A stretch of DNA of 64,000 bases from contig NZ_FORU01000005.1 of assembly GCF_900114085.1 (NCBI RefSeq), forward strand, positions 62,001 to 126,000, read 5' to 3'. Positions 25,974-34,847 of the stretch are shown one piece after another. The notes under the pieces were generated by a model. The model was not told the DNA's origin and did not search any database. It saw nothing but the letters and a program-made list of their open reading frames with translations. The position numbers and the translations under genes were made by a program. Position 1 is the first letter of the stretch. Every line of letters begins with the position of its first letter. This DNA comes from Myroides guanonis (GTDB lineage Bacteria; Bacteroidota; Bacteroidia; Flavobacteriales; Flavobacteriaceae).

Positions 25974-26018
25974 TTAAAAGATTTTGGGCTTATGCCTATA
26001 ACTATAAAAGTATAAAAG

Positions 26019-28433
26019 ATGTTCGTAGTTAAAAGAGACGGTAGAAGACAGCCGGTAATGTTCGACAAGATCACTGATAGAATTCGTATTCTTTGTTATG
26101 AATTAAACGAATTAGTAGATCCAGTGAAAGTTGCAATGCGTGTTATTGAAGGATTGTATGACGGAGTGACTACATCAGAATTAGATAATTTAGCAGCTGA
26201 AACTGCGGCTTCTATGACTGTTTCACATCCTGATTATGCTTTGTTAGCTGCTAGAATTGCGGTTTCTAATTTGCATAAGAACACTAAAAAATCATTCACT
26301 GAAACGATTGAAGATTTATATCACTATGTAAATCCAAGAACGAATTTGGAGTCTCCATTGATTGCAGATGATGTTTATGAGGTGGTACAGAAACACGCCG
26401 ATCGATTGGATGCTACTATTATCTATCAGCGTGATTTTAATTATGACTTTTTTGGTTTTAAAACTTTAGAACGTTCTTATTTGTTGCGTATTAACGGACA
26501 GATTGTTGAACGTCCACAGCATATGTTGATGCGTGTAGCTGTTGGTATACATTTAGACGACATTGATTCTGTGATTGAAACTTATGAGTTGATGTCTAAA
26601 AAGTATTTTACTCATGCTACTCCAACTTTGTTTAATTCAGGTACTCCAAAACCTCAAATGTCTTCTTGTTTTTTATTGACAATGAAGGATGACAGTATTG
26701 ATGGAATTTATGATACGTTAAAGCAAACAGCGAAGATATCGCAATCAGCAGGTGGTATTGGATTATCTATTCATAACGTACGTGCAACTGGATCTTATAT
26801 TCGCGGTACAAACGGTACGTCTAATGGAATTGTTCCAATGTTACGTGTCTTTAATGATACGGCTCGTTATGTAGATCAAGGTGGAGGTAAGAGAAAAGGT
26901 AGTTTTGCTATCTATTTAGAGCCATGGCATGCTGATATCTACGATTTCATAGAATTGCGTAAGAATCACGGAAAAGAGGAGATGAGAGCGCGTGATTTGT
27001 TTTTAGCAATGTGGATAAACGATTTGTTTATGAAACGTGTTGAAACAGATTCTACATGGACATTGATGTGTCCGAATGAATGCCCTGGTTTAAGTGATGT
27101 GTACGGAGAGGAGTTCGAGGCTTTGTATATTTCGTATGAAAATGCAAATAAAGGGAGAAGGACCATTAAGGCACGTGATTTATGGGAGCGTATACTTGAT
27201 GCACAGATTGAAACGGGAACTCCGTATATGTTGTATAAAGATGCGGCAAACAAAAAATCGAATCAAAAGAATTTAGGAACAATTCGTTCTTCTAATCTAT
27301 GTACAGAGATTATGGAATATACAGCTCCTGATGAAGTAGCTGTTTGTAATTTGGCTTCCATCTCTTTACCTATGTTTGTAGAGGATGGACGTTTTAACCA
27401 TGAGTTTTTATTCGATGTTACGAAGCGTATAACTAGAAACCTTAATAAGGTTATAGATAGAAATTATTATCCTGTTAAAGAGGCTGAGAACTCTAATATG
27501 CGTCATAGACCTGTTGGATTAGGAGTTCAAGGTTTAGCGGATGCTTTTATTATGTTGCGTATGCCGTTTACAAGCCCTGAAGCTAAGGCATTGAATCAAG
27601 AGATTTTCGAAACTATATACTTCGCTGCTGTAACTGCTTCTAAGGAAATGGCTATCGAAGAAGGTGCTTATTCTAGTTTCAAAGGGTCTCCAATATCAGA
27701 AGGTCAGTTTCAGTTTAATCTTTGGGGATTGAACGATAGCGATCTTAGTGGTCGTTGGGATTGGGAATCTCTTAGAAAAGAGGTTATGGAGCACGGTGTT
27801 AGAAACTCATTGTTACTGGCTCCGATGCCTACAGCTTCTACTTCGCAAATATTAGGTAATAACGAGGCTTTCGAACCGTATACTTCTAATATTTATACAA
27901 GGAGAGTATTATCAGGAGAATTCATTGTTGTCAACAAACACTTACTTCACGATTTAGTTGAATTGGGAATGTGGAATGAGACATTGAAGCAAGAGATTAT
28001 GAGAGCTAATGGTTCTATTCAACATATCGATTATATTCCTTTAGAGATTAGAGAACTTTATAAAACGGTTTGGGAATTGAGTATGAAAGATATTATTGAT
28101 ATGTCTCGTCAACGCGGTTACTTTATTGATCAGTCTCAGTCATTGAATTTATTTATGGAAGGTGCTACCTATGCAAAATTGACGTCTATGCATTTTTATG
28201 CTTGGAAATCAGGTTTGAAAACAGGTATGTACTATTTGAGAACGAAATCAGCTGTGGATGCTATTAAGTTTACTTTAGATAATGAGGTGAAAGTTGAGAC
28301 TGTTAAAGCTCCTGTTGCTTCAAAACCTAAATTAGAATTGGTAGAAGAAATAAGTATTAGTGATTATAAAGATATGATACAACGTGCACAGCTTTCTTCA
28401 GAAGATGAAGATTGTGAAATGTGTGGATCTTAA
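26019..28433 (+). CDS. nrdA: Class Ia ribonucleotide reductase alpha subunit
   Basis: This 804-residue catalytic subunit starts with an ATP-cone ([21 protein letters not shown], given in part), so it is likely dATP-inhibitable. Active-site cysteines appear in [19 protein letters not shown] (with Asn and Glu partners) and [11 protein letters not shown]. The C-terminal tail ends DCEMCGS, the redox-exchanging CxxC pair. It converts ribonucleotide diphosphates to dNDPs with NrdB. A terminator follows at 28458. Confidence 0.97.
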   Translation: MFVVKRDGRRQPVMFDKITDRIRILCYELNELVDPVKVAMRVIEGLYDGVTTSELDNLAAETAASMTVSHPDYALLAARIAVSNLHKNTKKSFTETIEDLYHYVNPRTNLESPLIADDVYEVVQKHADRLDATIIYQRDFNYDFFGFKTLERSYLLRINGQIVERPQHMLMRVAVGIHLDDIDSVIETYELMSKKYFTHATPTLFNSGTPKPQMSSCFLLTMKDDSIDGIYDTLKQTAKISQSAGGIGLSIHNVRATGSYIRGTNGTSNGIVPMLRVFNDTARYVDQGGGKRKGSFAIYLEPWHADIYDFIELRKNHGKEEMRARDLFLAMWINDLFMKRVETDSTWTLMCPNECPGLSDVYGEEFEALYISYENANKGRRTIKARDLWERILDAQIETGTPYMLYKDAANKKSNQKNLGTIRSSNLCTEIMEYTAPDEVAVCNLASISLPMFVEDGRFNHEFLFDVTKRITRNLNKVIDRNYYPVKEAENSNMRHRPVGLGVQGLADAFIMLRMPFTSPEAKALNQEIFETIYFAAVTASKEMAIEEGAYSSFKGSPISEGQFQFNLWGLNDSDLSGRWDWESLRKEVMEHGVRNSLLLAPMPTASTSQILGNNEAFEPYTSNIYTRRVLSGEFIVVNKHLLHDLVELGMWNETLKQEIMRANGSIQHIDYIPLEIRELYKTVWELSMKDIIDMSRQRGYFIDQSQSLNLFMEGATYAKLTSMHFYAWKSGLKTGMYYLRTKSAVDAIKFTLDNEVKVETVKAPVASKPKLELVEEISISDYKDMIQRAQLSSEDEDCEMCGS

Positions 28434-28457
28434 TTAAAGAAAAAATCATAATTAATT

Positions 28458-28487
28458 AAAAAGCAATCTTTAGGGGTTGCTTTTTTT
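28458..28487 (+). terminator. Terminator after nrdA
   Basis: Stem AAAGCAATC/GGTTGCTTT (28460-28468 and 28475-28483) is followed by a T tract. Confidence 0.85.
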
Positions 28488-28512
28488 GTGGATAGTTGAG
28501 CTTTATATTTTG

Positions 28513-28541
28513 TTGAACTGCCGTTAACTGTTGTATATTTG
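28513..28541 (+). promoter_or_regulatory. Promoter for the gene at 28563
   Basis: TTG at 28513, an 18-bp spacer and TATATTTG at 28534-28541 form a consensus promoter like that of sucA. The leader is about 15-20 nt. Confidence 0.75.
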
Positions 28542-28562
28542 CATTATTAAAAGTCATTTAAA

Positions 28563-28787
28563 ATGTCGAAAGAAACTAAAAAAGGGGTATTTCAAGGAAT
28601 TATTGAAAGAGATGCCGATGGAAATTACTTCTGTGGTCCGTATTTGTTGGATTATCAATATACTGAGTCAAATTTTAAACTAGGTGATAAAATTAGTTTA
28701 AAAACAGTTATTGCAAACCCTAGCTTTAAAAGTAGGGAAGCATATGCTATGAAATCAATGAAATTTTTTCTAGCAGGGGAAGAATAA
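28563..28787 (+). CDS. Hypothetical protein (74 aa)
   Basis: I do not recognise this family. The small, soluble protein (MSKETKKGVFQGIIERDADG, then YFCGPYLLDYQYTE) looks like a compact beta-rich fold. It has its own consensus promoter and a terminator at 28836, so it is transcribed alone between nrdA and the AAA gene. No functional inference is made. Confidence 0.68.
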   Translation: MSKETKKGVFQGIIERDADGNYFCGPYLLDYQYTESNFKLGDKISLKTVIANPSFKSREAYAMKSMKFFLAGEE

Positions 28788-28835
28788 TCAATGATTATTA
28801 CTGTTAATTGTAGCGGTGTACTTGTGAAATAAATG

Positions 28836-28869
28836 AGGATGTAGTGTGTGAAACTGCGTCCTTTTTTTG
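28836..28869 (+). terminator. Terminator after the gene at 28563
   Basis: A 10-bp stem AGGATGTAGT/ACTGCGTCCT with two G-U pairs is followed by T residues. Confidence 0.7.
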
Positions 28870-28900
28870 TTTTTGAATGATAAGGATGATTTTTTAGGAG

Positions 28901-28908
28901 TATATTTG
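28901..28908 (+). promoter_or_regulatory. -7 box for the AAA ATPase gene
   Basis: TATATTTG, 36 bp upstream of the ATG at 28945. A second match, TAATTTTG, lies at 28914-28921; either could be used. Confidence 0.55.
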
Positions 28909-28944
28909 CTTTGTAATTTTGACTAAATATTTGCTGAATTAAGA

Positions 28945-29658
28945 ATGAGTTTATTGTATTATATAGATAGAACTAAAGTGTCTTTAGACGAAGTAGTTTT
29001 TAATTCTACTGTGTCTCTACAGGTTGAACAGTTCTTGAAAGAATATCGATTTCGAGAAAGTTTGTTGAAATATGATTTGCCGGTTTCCAACACTATTTTA
29101 ATGTATGGGAAAACGGGATGTGGAAAAACGATGACTGCGAAAGCAATTGCTCGTCACTTAGATAAAAAATTAATTGTGGTTAATTTAGCTACGATTGTGT
29201 CTTCTAAGCTAGGGGAGACTGCACGAAATATTGAAAGTTTATTTAAGGAGATTCAGTACGAAAGTGCCATATTGTTTTTTGATGAATTTGATACACTTGG
29301 TCAGATTCGCGATTATGACAATAAGGATAATAGTGAGATGAAACGTGTTGTTAATGCGATACTTCAATTGATAGATAATTTTCCTCAAAAGTCAATCTTA
29401 ATGGCTGCGACTAATCAGATTCAAATGATAGATGAGGCTCTTAAGCGTCGTTTTGAAGTACATTTAGAGTTTACTGCGCCTTCAGAGGAAGCCTTGAATT
29501 CTTATTATGACAAGATGCTTATGAAATATCCTGAACCCTACAGGTCAATGGAGCGTTTGTATGAGGTGTCTTTTGCAGAGGCAAAAAATCAAGTGTTTAA
29601 ATCTGTGAAGAAGAATATAATTGAAGAGCAGTTAAAGTTGGAAGGAAATTCAAATTAA
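28945..29658 (+). CDS. AAA+ ATPase (237 aa) upstream of dgt
   Basis: A single AAA domain with Walker A GKTGCGKT (55-62), Walker B ILFFDEFD (D113-E114), sensor-1 Asn157 (ATNQ) and Arg-finger RR at 168-169. It resembles the ATPase core of SpoVK/FtsH-type proteins but has no protease or membrane domain, so it probably remodels a partner. It lies six bases before dgt on the same strand, so co-transcription is likely. The link to dNTP metabolism is inferred only from position. Confidence 0.85.
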   Translation: MSLLYYIDRTKVSLDEVVFNSTVSLQVEQFLKEYRFRESLLKYDLPVSNTILMYGKTGCGKTMTAKAIARHLDKKLIVVNLATIVSSKLGETARNIESLFKEIQYESAILFFDEFDTLGQIRDYDNKDNSEMKRVVNAILQLIDNFPQKSILMAATNQIQMIDEALKRRFEVHLEFTAPSEEALNSYYDKMLMKYPEPYRSMERLYEVSFAEAKNQVFKSVKKNIIEEQLKLEGNSN

Positions 29659-29664
29659 TACAGA

Positions 29665-31023
29665 ATGTTAAGTTTTAAAAATATGATGAAATGGGAAAAG
29701 CTGTTGTCTTTAAAAAAACACGGCGACACATTTGTTAGGAATAGAAAAGACGAAAAAGAAACTCGAATTGGTTTTGAGGTAGATTACGATAGAATTATTT
29801 TTTCGTCCGCATTCAGAAGTTTACAAGATAAAACACAAGTTATTCCGCTGTCAAAAACAGATTTCGTTCATACAAGGTTGACTCATAGTTTAGAGGTTTC
29901 TGTAGTAGGACGTTCTTTAGGGCGTTTGGTAGGTGCTGAATTGCTAAGCAAGTATCCTTATCTATCAGGTGAATTAGGTTATACTGTTAATGATTTCGGA
30001 GCTATTGTAGCTGCTGCCTCGTTGGCACATGATATTGGGAATCCTCCTTTTGGTCATTCGGGAGAAAAGGCAATTGGAGATTTTTTTAGCAGAGGAAAAG
30101 GACTTGTTTATAAGGAATCGTTAACAGACAAAGAGTGGCAGGATTTAATTGAGTTTGAAGGGAATGCGAATGGTTTTTCATTGCTTACGAAGTCAAGACC
30201 TGGTATTGAAGGAGGTCTGCGTATATCTTATGCTACGTTGGGTGCTTTTATGAAATATCCGAAAGAGAGTTTACCTAAAAAACCTACACGTGATGTTTGT
30301 GATAAGAAATATGGTTTTTTTCAATCAGATAAAGAAGCATTTATAGATGTAGCATCAGAATTGGGATTGTTGATGAAAGATCGTTTAGAAACAGGTTTTT
30401 ATAGACATCCCTTGGCTTATTTGGTTGAAGCAGCAGACGATATTTGTTATACAATTATTGATTTCGAAGACGGGATTAATTTGGGATGGATTCCAGAAGA
30501 ACATGCTTTGGAATTTTTAATTAAAATAGTTCAGAACAGTATCAATTCTCAAAAATATGCACAGCTTACTTCTAAAGAAGACAGGGTTAGTTATTTAAGA
30601 GCTTTGGCAATAGGTAGTTTGATTAATGAAGTAACGCGTGTTTTCATAGAAAATGAGGAGCGTATTCTAGCGGGGGATTTTCCGTTTGCCCTTACTGAGA
30701 AATGTGCTTTTGTAGCTCAGATGAAAGATGTTATTTCTGTGAGTATTAATAATGTTTATCAAAGTAAGGAAGTGATTGAGAAAGAAGTGGTTGGATATCA
30801 GGTGATACATACTTTGTTAGAGCATTTCTGTACGGCGTATAACAATCATTATTATGGTGAAGAAACACATTATGATTCATTGATTTTAAAATTATTACCA
30901 GAGAAATATAGAGGTGAATCTGATAGTGTTTATGAACGTTTGATGAATATATGTCACTTTGTTTCTATGTTGACTGATGGTAAAGCCCTTGAGTTATATA
31001 GAGCGATTAAAGTGTCTGCATAA
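29665..31023 (+). CDS. dgt: Deoxyguanosinetriphosphate triphosphohydrolase (dGTPase)
   Basis: HD-domain dGTPases hydrolyse dGTP to deoxyguanosine and triphosphate. The HD ligands appear in HTRLTHSLEVS and SLAHDIGNPPFGHSGEKAI, with EAADDICYTIIDFEDG further on. At 452 residues it is the expected size. The start may be at 29665 (six bases after the AAA stop) or at the MM pair at 29683/29686 (MMKWEKLL), since the family usually begins just before WEKLLSLKR. Two hairpins follow the stop. Confidence 0.94.
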   Translation: MLSFKNMMKWEKLLSLKKHGDTFVRNRKDEKETRIGFEVDYDRIIFSSAFRSLQDKTQVIPLSKTDFVHTRLTHSLEVSVVGRSLGRLVGAELLSKYPYLSGELGYTVNDFGAIVAAASLAHDIGNPPFGHSGEKAIGDFFSRGKGLVYKESLTDKEWQDLIEFEGNANGFSLLTKSRPGIEGGLRISYATLGAFMKYPKESLPKKPTRDVCDKKYGFFQSDKEAFIDVASELGLLMKDRLETGFYRHPLAYLVEAADDICYTIIDFEDGINLGWIPEEHALEFLIKIVQNSINSQKYAQLTSKEDRVSYLRALAIGSLINEVTRVFIENEERILAGDFPFALTEKCAFVAQMKDVISVSINNVYQSKEVIEKEVVGYQVIHTLLEHFCTAYNNHYYGEETHYDSLILKLLPEKYRGESDSVYERLMNICHFVSMLTDGKALELYRAIKVSA

Positions 31024-31073
31024 GTTTTTTGGAAATTTATTAAGCACTTAAGGAAAAACGAAATCATAGAAGT

Positions 31074-31100
31074 AGGGTTGTCTATAAATTAGATAACCCT
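31074..31100. repeat. Hairpin after dgt without a T tract
   Basis: AGGGTTGTCTA (31074-31084) pairs with TAGATAACCCT (31090-31100), one G-U pair, loop TAAAT. It lacks a T run, so it may be an mRNA-stabilising or processing hairpin. Confidence 0.5.
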
Positions 31101-31142
31101 ACTTGTTTATATGGATACCACTTTAGGTATAATGTTCAATAG

Positions 31143-31182
31143 GAAAGCGGTTTGAAATATTCAAAACCGCTTTCTTTCTTCT
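31143..31182 (+). terminator. Terminator after dgt
   Basis: A perfect 11-bp stem (31143-31153 with 31164-31174) is followed by TTTCTTCT. It also lies just past the 3' end of the convergent lipoprotein gene. Confidence 0.65.
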
Positions 31183-31193
31183 CATAGTAATTT

Positions 31194-32375
31194 TTATTCT
31201 TTAACGTATTCTGTGAAGTTAGCTGTTAGATCGGCGCTACTATTGAATATGGTTTCTGCTTCTGCTTTCGTGCTCTTAGTGTCTCTGGCAATTTTTACAG
31301 AAGTATTTGCAATTTCTTTTAATTGTATAACATAGAAAGTACCTTCTTTGCTACCTAAGCCTTCTAGTAAGATTTTGTGGGTAGTGTTATTGTAGCCTAT
31401 AATTTTCATATCATAAGGAGCGCCTGCATCAAAAGATACTTTTTCATTTGTGAAAGTATAACTGTATATACCTCCACCCATTGCAGTTCCGTCAAATATG
31501 TATTTTCCATTTAATGGTAAGTCAAAACTAGTGCTTGCTTCTTTTATGTATTCTGTAAAGTTTCCTGAAACATCTTGGTTGTTTTCGTAGATTGCTTCCG
31601 CTTCTGTTTTAGTAGACTTGGTATCTCTTGCAATCTCAACAGAGTTTTCTTTTATGTTTTTTAGTTGAGCTACATAAAAAGTACCTGCTTTGCTTCCTAA
31701 GCCTTCTAAAAGAATTTTGTTGTTTTCTTTATTGTGTTTCAATATTTTCATTTCATAAGGAGCACCAGCGTCGAAAGCTATCATTTCATTACTAAATGTA
31801 TAGCTGTAAATACCTCCACCGAATGCAGTTCCATCGAAAATGTATTTTCCATTTACTGGTAATTCAATAGGGTCTTCGTTAGACTGAGATCTTGTTAATG
31901 GTAACCATCCGAATTGACCCCCATCGTGACTTCCCATTGAAGCACTTGGATCTGGATACACCGCTTTGTTTGCTGCTTCTTCTGTGTCAAAAGTGTGGTC
32001 CATGTTGATTTCCATAGAGTTCTCTTTAATGTTGCGTAAGAATAGAGCAAGGTACTTTCCGTCTTCTTGTTTTAAAACAGCTTTATTTACATTCTCTTTG
32101 TTTACAAATAAAGTAATTAATAGGCTATTGCTGTTTTCTTGTCCTAAAGCTGATGTTTTTACTATAAAGTTAGTTTTAGTAAATTCAAAAGGAATGTTTG
32201 CCCCAGCATGTTTGAAATCAAATATTCCAGTTGTTTCAAATGTAGATCCTACTTTCTTTTGATTGGAGTCAACTTGTTCATCTGGTTTTTTTATTATGCT
32301 ATTATCGTCGTTTGCGCACCCAACTGTTAAGAGTCCAAATAATCCTATAAAGGCAAGTAATTTGATGGTTTTCAT
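31194..32375 (-). CDS. Lipoprotein with three related repeats (393 aa)
   Basis: The signal peptide has a lipobox LTVGC with Cys20. Residues 172-279 and 286-393 are two closely similar 108-residue units, each starting LPxNGKYIFDGTA, containing KILLEGLGSK and GTFYV, and ending NFTEYxKE. Residues about 50-145 look like a third, diverged unit, since LRNIKENSMEI and a following TEEAANKAVY align with LKNIKENSVEI and TEAEAIY. The fold is unknown; a beta-sandwich-like surface repeat is plausible. The family is not recognised. It is a single-gene unit. Confidence 0.8.
   Translation of the reverse strand: MKTIKLLAFIGLFGLLTVGCANDDNSIIKKPDEQVDSNQKKVGSTFETTGIFDFKHAGANIPFEFTKTNFIVKTSALGQENSNSLLITLFVNKENVNKAVLKQEDGKYLALFLRNIKENSMEINMDHTFDTEEAANKAVYPDPSASMGSHDGGQFGWLPLTRSQSNEDPIELPVNGKYIFDGTAFGGGIYSYTFSNEMIAFDAGAPYEMKILKHNKENNKILLEGLGSKAGTFYVAQLKNIKENSVEIARDTKSTKTEAEAIYENNQDVSGNFTEYIKEASTSFDLPLNGKYIFDGTAMGGGIYSYTFTNEKVSFDAGAPYDMKIIGYNNTTHKILLEGLGSKEGTFYVIQLKEIANTSVKIARDTKSTKAEAETIFNSSADLTANFTEYVKE
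31197..31520 (-). repeat. Internal repeat unit 2 of the lipoprotein gene
   Basis: This encodes residues 286-393, closely similar to the preceding unit at 31539-31862. Confidence 0.8.
31539..31862 (-). repeat. Internal repeat unit 1 of the lipoprotein gene
   Basis: This encodes residues 172-279; the period to the next unit is 114 residues. Confidence 0.8.
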
Positions 32376-32405
32376 ATTGTATATTTTGATTAGATTTATT
32401 TAGAC

Positions 32406-32413
32406 CAAAAATA
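32406..32413 (-). promoter_or_regulatory. -7 box for the repeat lipoprotein
   Basis: TATTTTTG on the minus strand, 30 bp upstream of the ATG, matches TAnnTTTG. Confidence 0.55.
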
Positions 32414-32636
32414 AATAAGAATACCAAAATACGCTATTATTTTTAATAATTTTTTAATAAAACTATAAATGGTTGATTATGTGTTGGGTATACGGGGGTA
32501 TGGTGGTTATTTTATTTAGAAAGAATACAAATAACATCTATTGTGTGGAGGTTGTTTTCTGTTTTTCTGCTTATTTTAAGAATAATGAGCTTTTGAGGAA
32601 CTTCTTTTTAAATAGATAAGTATGGAGAAATTAGGG

Positions 32637-32666
32637 AATAAAAAAAGACGCTCTAGAGCGTCTTTT
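32637..32666 (-). terminator. Terminator after rpmA
   Basis: A 10-bp stem AAAAGACGCT/AGCGTCTTTT with loop CTAG runs into seven T residues on the minus strand. Confidence 0.9.
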
Positions 32667-32703
32667 ACTATTTTTTGATTTGCTTTTGGCAAATACTAAA
32701 TTC

Positions 32704-32964
32704 TTAAGCTTCGAATGGAAGAATAGAAACGAAAGACTTATTGTCTTTTTTCTTTTCAAACTTCACTAATCCATCAACTTTTGCATGAAGAGTATGGTCT
32801 TTCCCCATGTAAACGTTTTCTCCTGGATTGTGCTTAGAACCTCTTTGTCTAACGATAATGTTTCCAGCAATTGCAGCTTGACCACCGTAGATCTTAACGC
32901 CTAAACGTTTCGATTCCGATTCTCTACCGTTCTTTGAACTACCGACACCTTTCTTGTGAGCCAT
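32704..32964 (-). CDS. rpmA: 50S ribosomal protein L27
   Basis: The protein begins [20 protein letters not shown], the characteristic N-terminus of bL27 that reaches the peptidyl-transferase centre. It then continues [22 protein letters not shown]. No Firmicutes-type cleaved pre-sequence is present. It follows rplU by 23 bp in the conserved rplU-rpmA order. Confidence 0.98.
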   Translation of the reverse strand: MAHKKGVGSSKNGRESESKRLGVKIYGGQAAIAGNIIVRQRGSKHNPGENVYMGKDHTLHAKVDGLVKFEKKKDNKSFVSILPFEA

Positions 32965-32987
32965 GACGTATCCGTTTTAAATGTTAA

Positions 32988-33350
32988 TTACTCAGCAGCT
33001 TCTGCTGTTTCTTTTTTAGTCGCTTTTTTCTTTGTTCCAACTGCATTGATTCCTTCAATAACAATTTGAGTCAAATACTGTCTGTGACCATTTTTCTTTT
33101 TGTAACCTTTTCTTCGTTTCTTTTTGAAAACGATTACTTTGTCACCTTTCAGGTGTTGTAAAATTTTAGCTTCTACAGAAGCACCTTCTATAGCTGGGGC
33201 GCCTAAAGTAATGTTGTTGTTGTCGTCAATTAAAAGAACTTTATCAAAAATGATAGCTGTTCCTTCATCTTGAGCCAAACGGTGAACATAAACTTTTTGG
33301 TCTTTGCTTACTTTGAATTGTTGCCCTGCTATCTCTACGATTGCGTACAT
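32988..33350 (-). CDS. rplU: 50S ribosomal protein L21
   Basis: bL21 is recognised by MYAIVEIAGQQFKVSKDQ at the start and by HLKGDKVIVFKKKRRKGYKKKNGHRQ. The C-terminus has a short charged extension (about 20 residues rich in Lys, Ala and Glu). The start is set at 33350, because the longer open frame (to 33449) runs through the -7 box at 33379 and adds residues foreign to L21. Confidence 0.97.
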   Translation of the reverse strand: MYAIVEIAGQQFKVSKDQKVYVHRLAQDEGTAIIFDKVLLIDDNNNITLGAPAIEGASVEAKILQHLKGDKVIVFKKKRRKGYKKKNGHRQYLTQIVIEGINAVGTKKKATKKETAEAAE

Positions 33351-33378
33351 AACAATGAAATTAATGTTTAAAAGTCTG

Positions 33379-33386
33379 CAAATATA
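33379..33386 (-). promoter_or_regulatory. -7 box for rplU-rpmA
   Basis: TATATTTG on the minus strand, 28 bp upstream of the rplU ATG. No clear -33 TTG is seen. Confidence 0.65.
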
Positions 33387-33504
33387 CATTTTATTTTTTA
33401 TACAGTACTTCTTTTTTTTAAAACAAAACGATAAAGTTTTGTAACACAATGAATAGTTTGACGACTAACTTGAGTATAATCTATTAAGTACTAAAAATAA
33501 TATT

Positions 33505-34830
33505 ATGAGAAAATCTTTAATGGCTTTGGGGACTGCCTTGCTTCTAGGTGTCACTGCCTCAGCTCAAAAAGTAGAGTTTGATGAATACACTCTAGACAAT
33601 GGTCTCCATGTAGTATTACATCAGGATAAATCAGCTCCTGTTGTTGTTACTTCTGTAATGTATCATGTTGGAGCTAAGGATGAAAATCCTGAACGCACTG
33701 GGTTTGCACACTTTTTTGAACATTTGTTGTTTGAAGGAACTGAAAATATTGAAAGAGGGGGATGGTTTAAATTAGTTACGGCTAATGGAGGACAAAACAA
33801 TGCTAATACTTCTGATGATAGAACTTATTATTATGAGGTGTTTCCTTCAAATAATTTGGAGTTAGCTTTGTGGATGGAATCAGAACGTTTAATGCATCCA
33901 GTTATCAACCAAATCGGAGTTGATACACAAAACGAAGTAGTTAAGGAAGAAAAGCGTCTACGAGTAGATAATCAACCTTATGGAAACTTGCTTACGGAAG
34001 TTAAAAAGCAATTGTTTAAAAAACATCCTTATCGTTGGGCACCAATTGGGTCTATGGAACATTTAGATGCTGCTACTTTAGATGAGTTTTTAGCTTTCAA
34101 TAATAAATTTTATATACCAAATAATGCTGTACTAGTAGTTGCTGGGGATTTTGAAAAAGGTCAAGCAAAAGAATGGATTGAAAAATATTTTGGTGCTATA
34201 GAGAAAGGTGAGTCTATTCAACGTGTGAAAATTGAAGAAGATCCAATCGTTGAAACTATTAGGGCTGAATATCAGGATCCTAATATACAGTTGCCTATGA
34301 TGGTTGCTGCTTACCGAATCCCTTCTATGAAAACTAGAGATGCTAGAGTGTTAGATATGATTTCTACTGTTTTGTCTGGTGGTAAAAGTGCTAGATTGTA
34401 TAAGAAAATCGTAGACCAAAAGAAAATGGCGTTAGAAATTGCTTCTTTTAGCTTTAGTCAAGAAGATTATGGAATGTATTTTATATATGGTATTCCAATG
34501 CAAGGAGTTTCGGCAGAAGACTTGTTAAAAGAGATTGATGAGGAAATTGTAAAAATGCAAACAGAGTTAATTTCAGAGCGTGATTTTCAAAAGTTACAAA
34601 ACACTTTCGAAAATCAATATGTGAATAGTAATTCAGATTTAGAGAGTTTAGCGGAAAACTTAGCTTCTTATTATATGTTGTATGGAGATATTAATTTAAT
34701 TAATACTGAAATCGATATGTATCGCTCTATTACTAGAGAAGAGATAAGAGACGTTGCTAAAAAGTATTTAAAACCAAATCAACGTTTGATTTTAGATTAT
34801 GTACCAGTTAAAGAATCTAACAAAAACTAA
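33505..34830 (+). CDS. M16-family zinc peptidase, catalytic subunit
   Basis: After a signal peptide (cleavage near TASA-Q), the inverted zinc motif HxxEH is present at 69-73 (HFFEH). A downstream Glu ligand lies in NEVVKEEKRL. This 441-residue protein is the active half of a two-subunit M16B peptidase, probably in the periplasm. It is followed 17 bp later by the non-catalytic partner, and the two should form a heterodimer. Substrates are likely peptides. Confidence 0.92.
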   Translation: MRKSLMALGTALLLGVTASAQKVEFDEYTLDNGLHVVLHQDKSAPVVVTSVMYHVGAKDENPERTGFAHFFEHLLFEGTENIERGGWFKLVTANGGQNNANTSDDRTYYYEVFPSNNLELALWMESERLMHPVINQIGVDTQNEVVKEEKRLRVDNQPYGNLLTEVKKQLFKKHPYRWAPIGSMEHLDAATLDEFLAFNNKFYIPNNAVLVVAGDFEKGQAKEWIEKYFGAIEKGESIQRVKIEEDPIVETIRAEYQDPNIQLPMMVAAYRIPSMKTRDARVLDMISTVLSGGKSARLYKKIVDQKKMALEIASFSFSQEDYGMYFIYGIPMQGVSAEDLLKEIDEEIVKMQTELISERDFQKLQNTFENQYVNSNSDLESLAENLASYYMLYGDINLINTEIDMYRSITREEIRDVAKKYLKPNQRLILDYVPVKESNKN

Positions 34831-34847
34831 CACTAGAAATTAATAAA

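Larger units (their letters stand above)
32376..32703. other. Intergenic region between lipoprotein and rpmA, 328 bp
   Basis: It holds the lipoprotein -7 box (32406-32413) and the rplU-rpmA terminator (32637-32666). The middle (about 32420-32630) is A/T-rich with no ORF or RNA gene seen. Confidence 0.5.

Noticed and set aside
29665-31023. Anti-phage dGTPase defence system with the AAA gene
   Set aside because: No toxin, nuclease or sensor partner nearby. The protein has normal housekeeping Dgt length and motifs.
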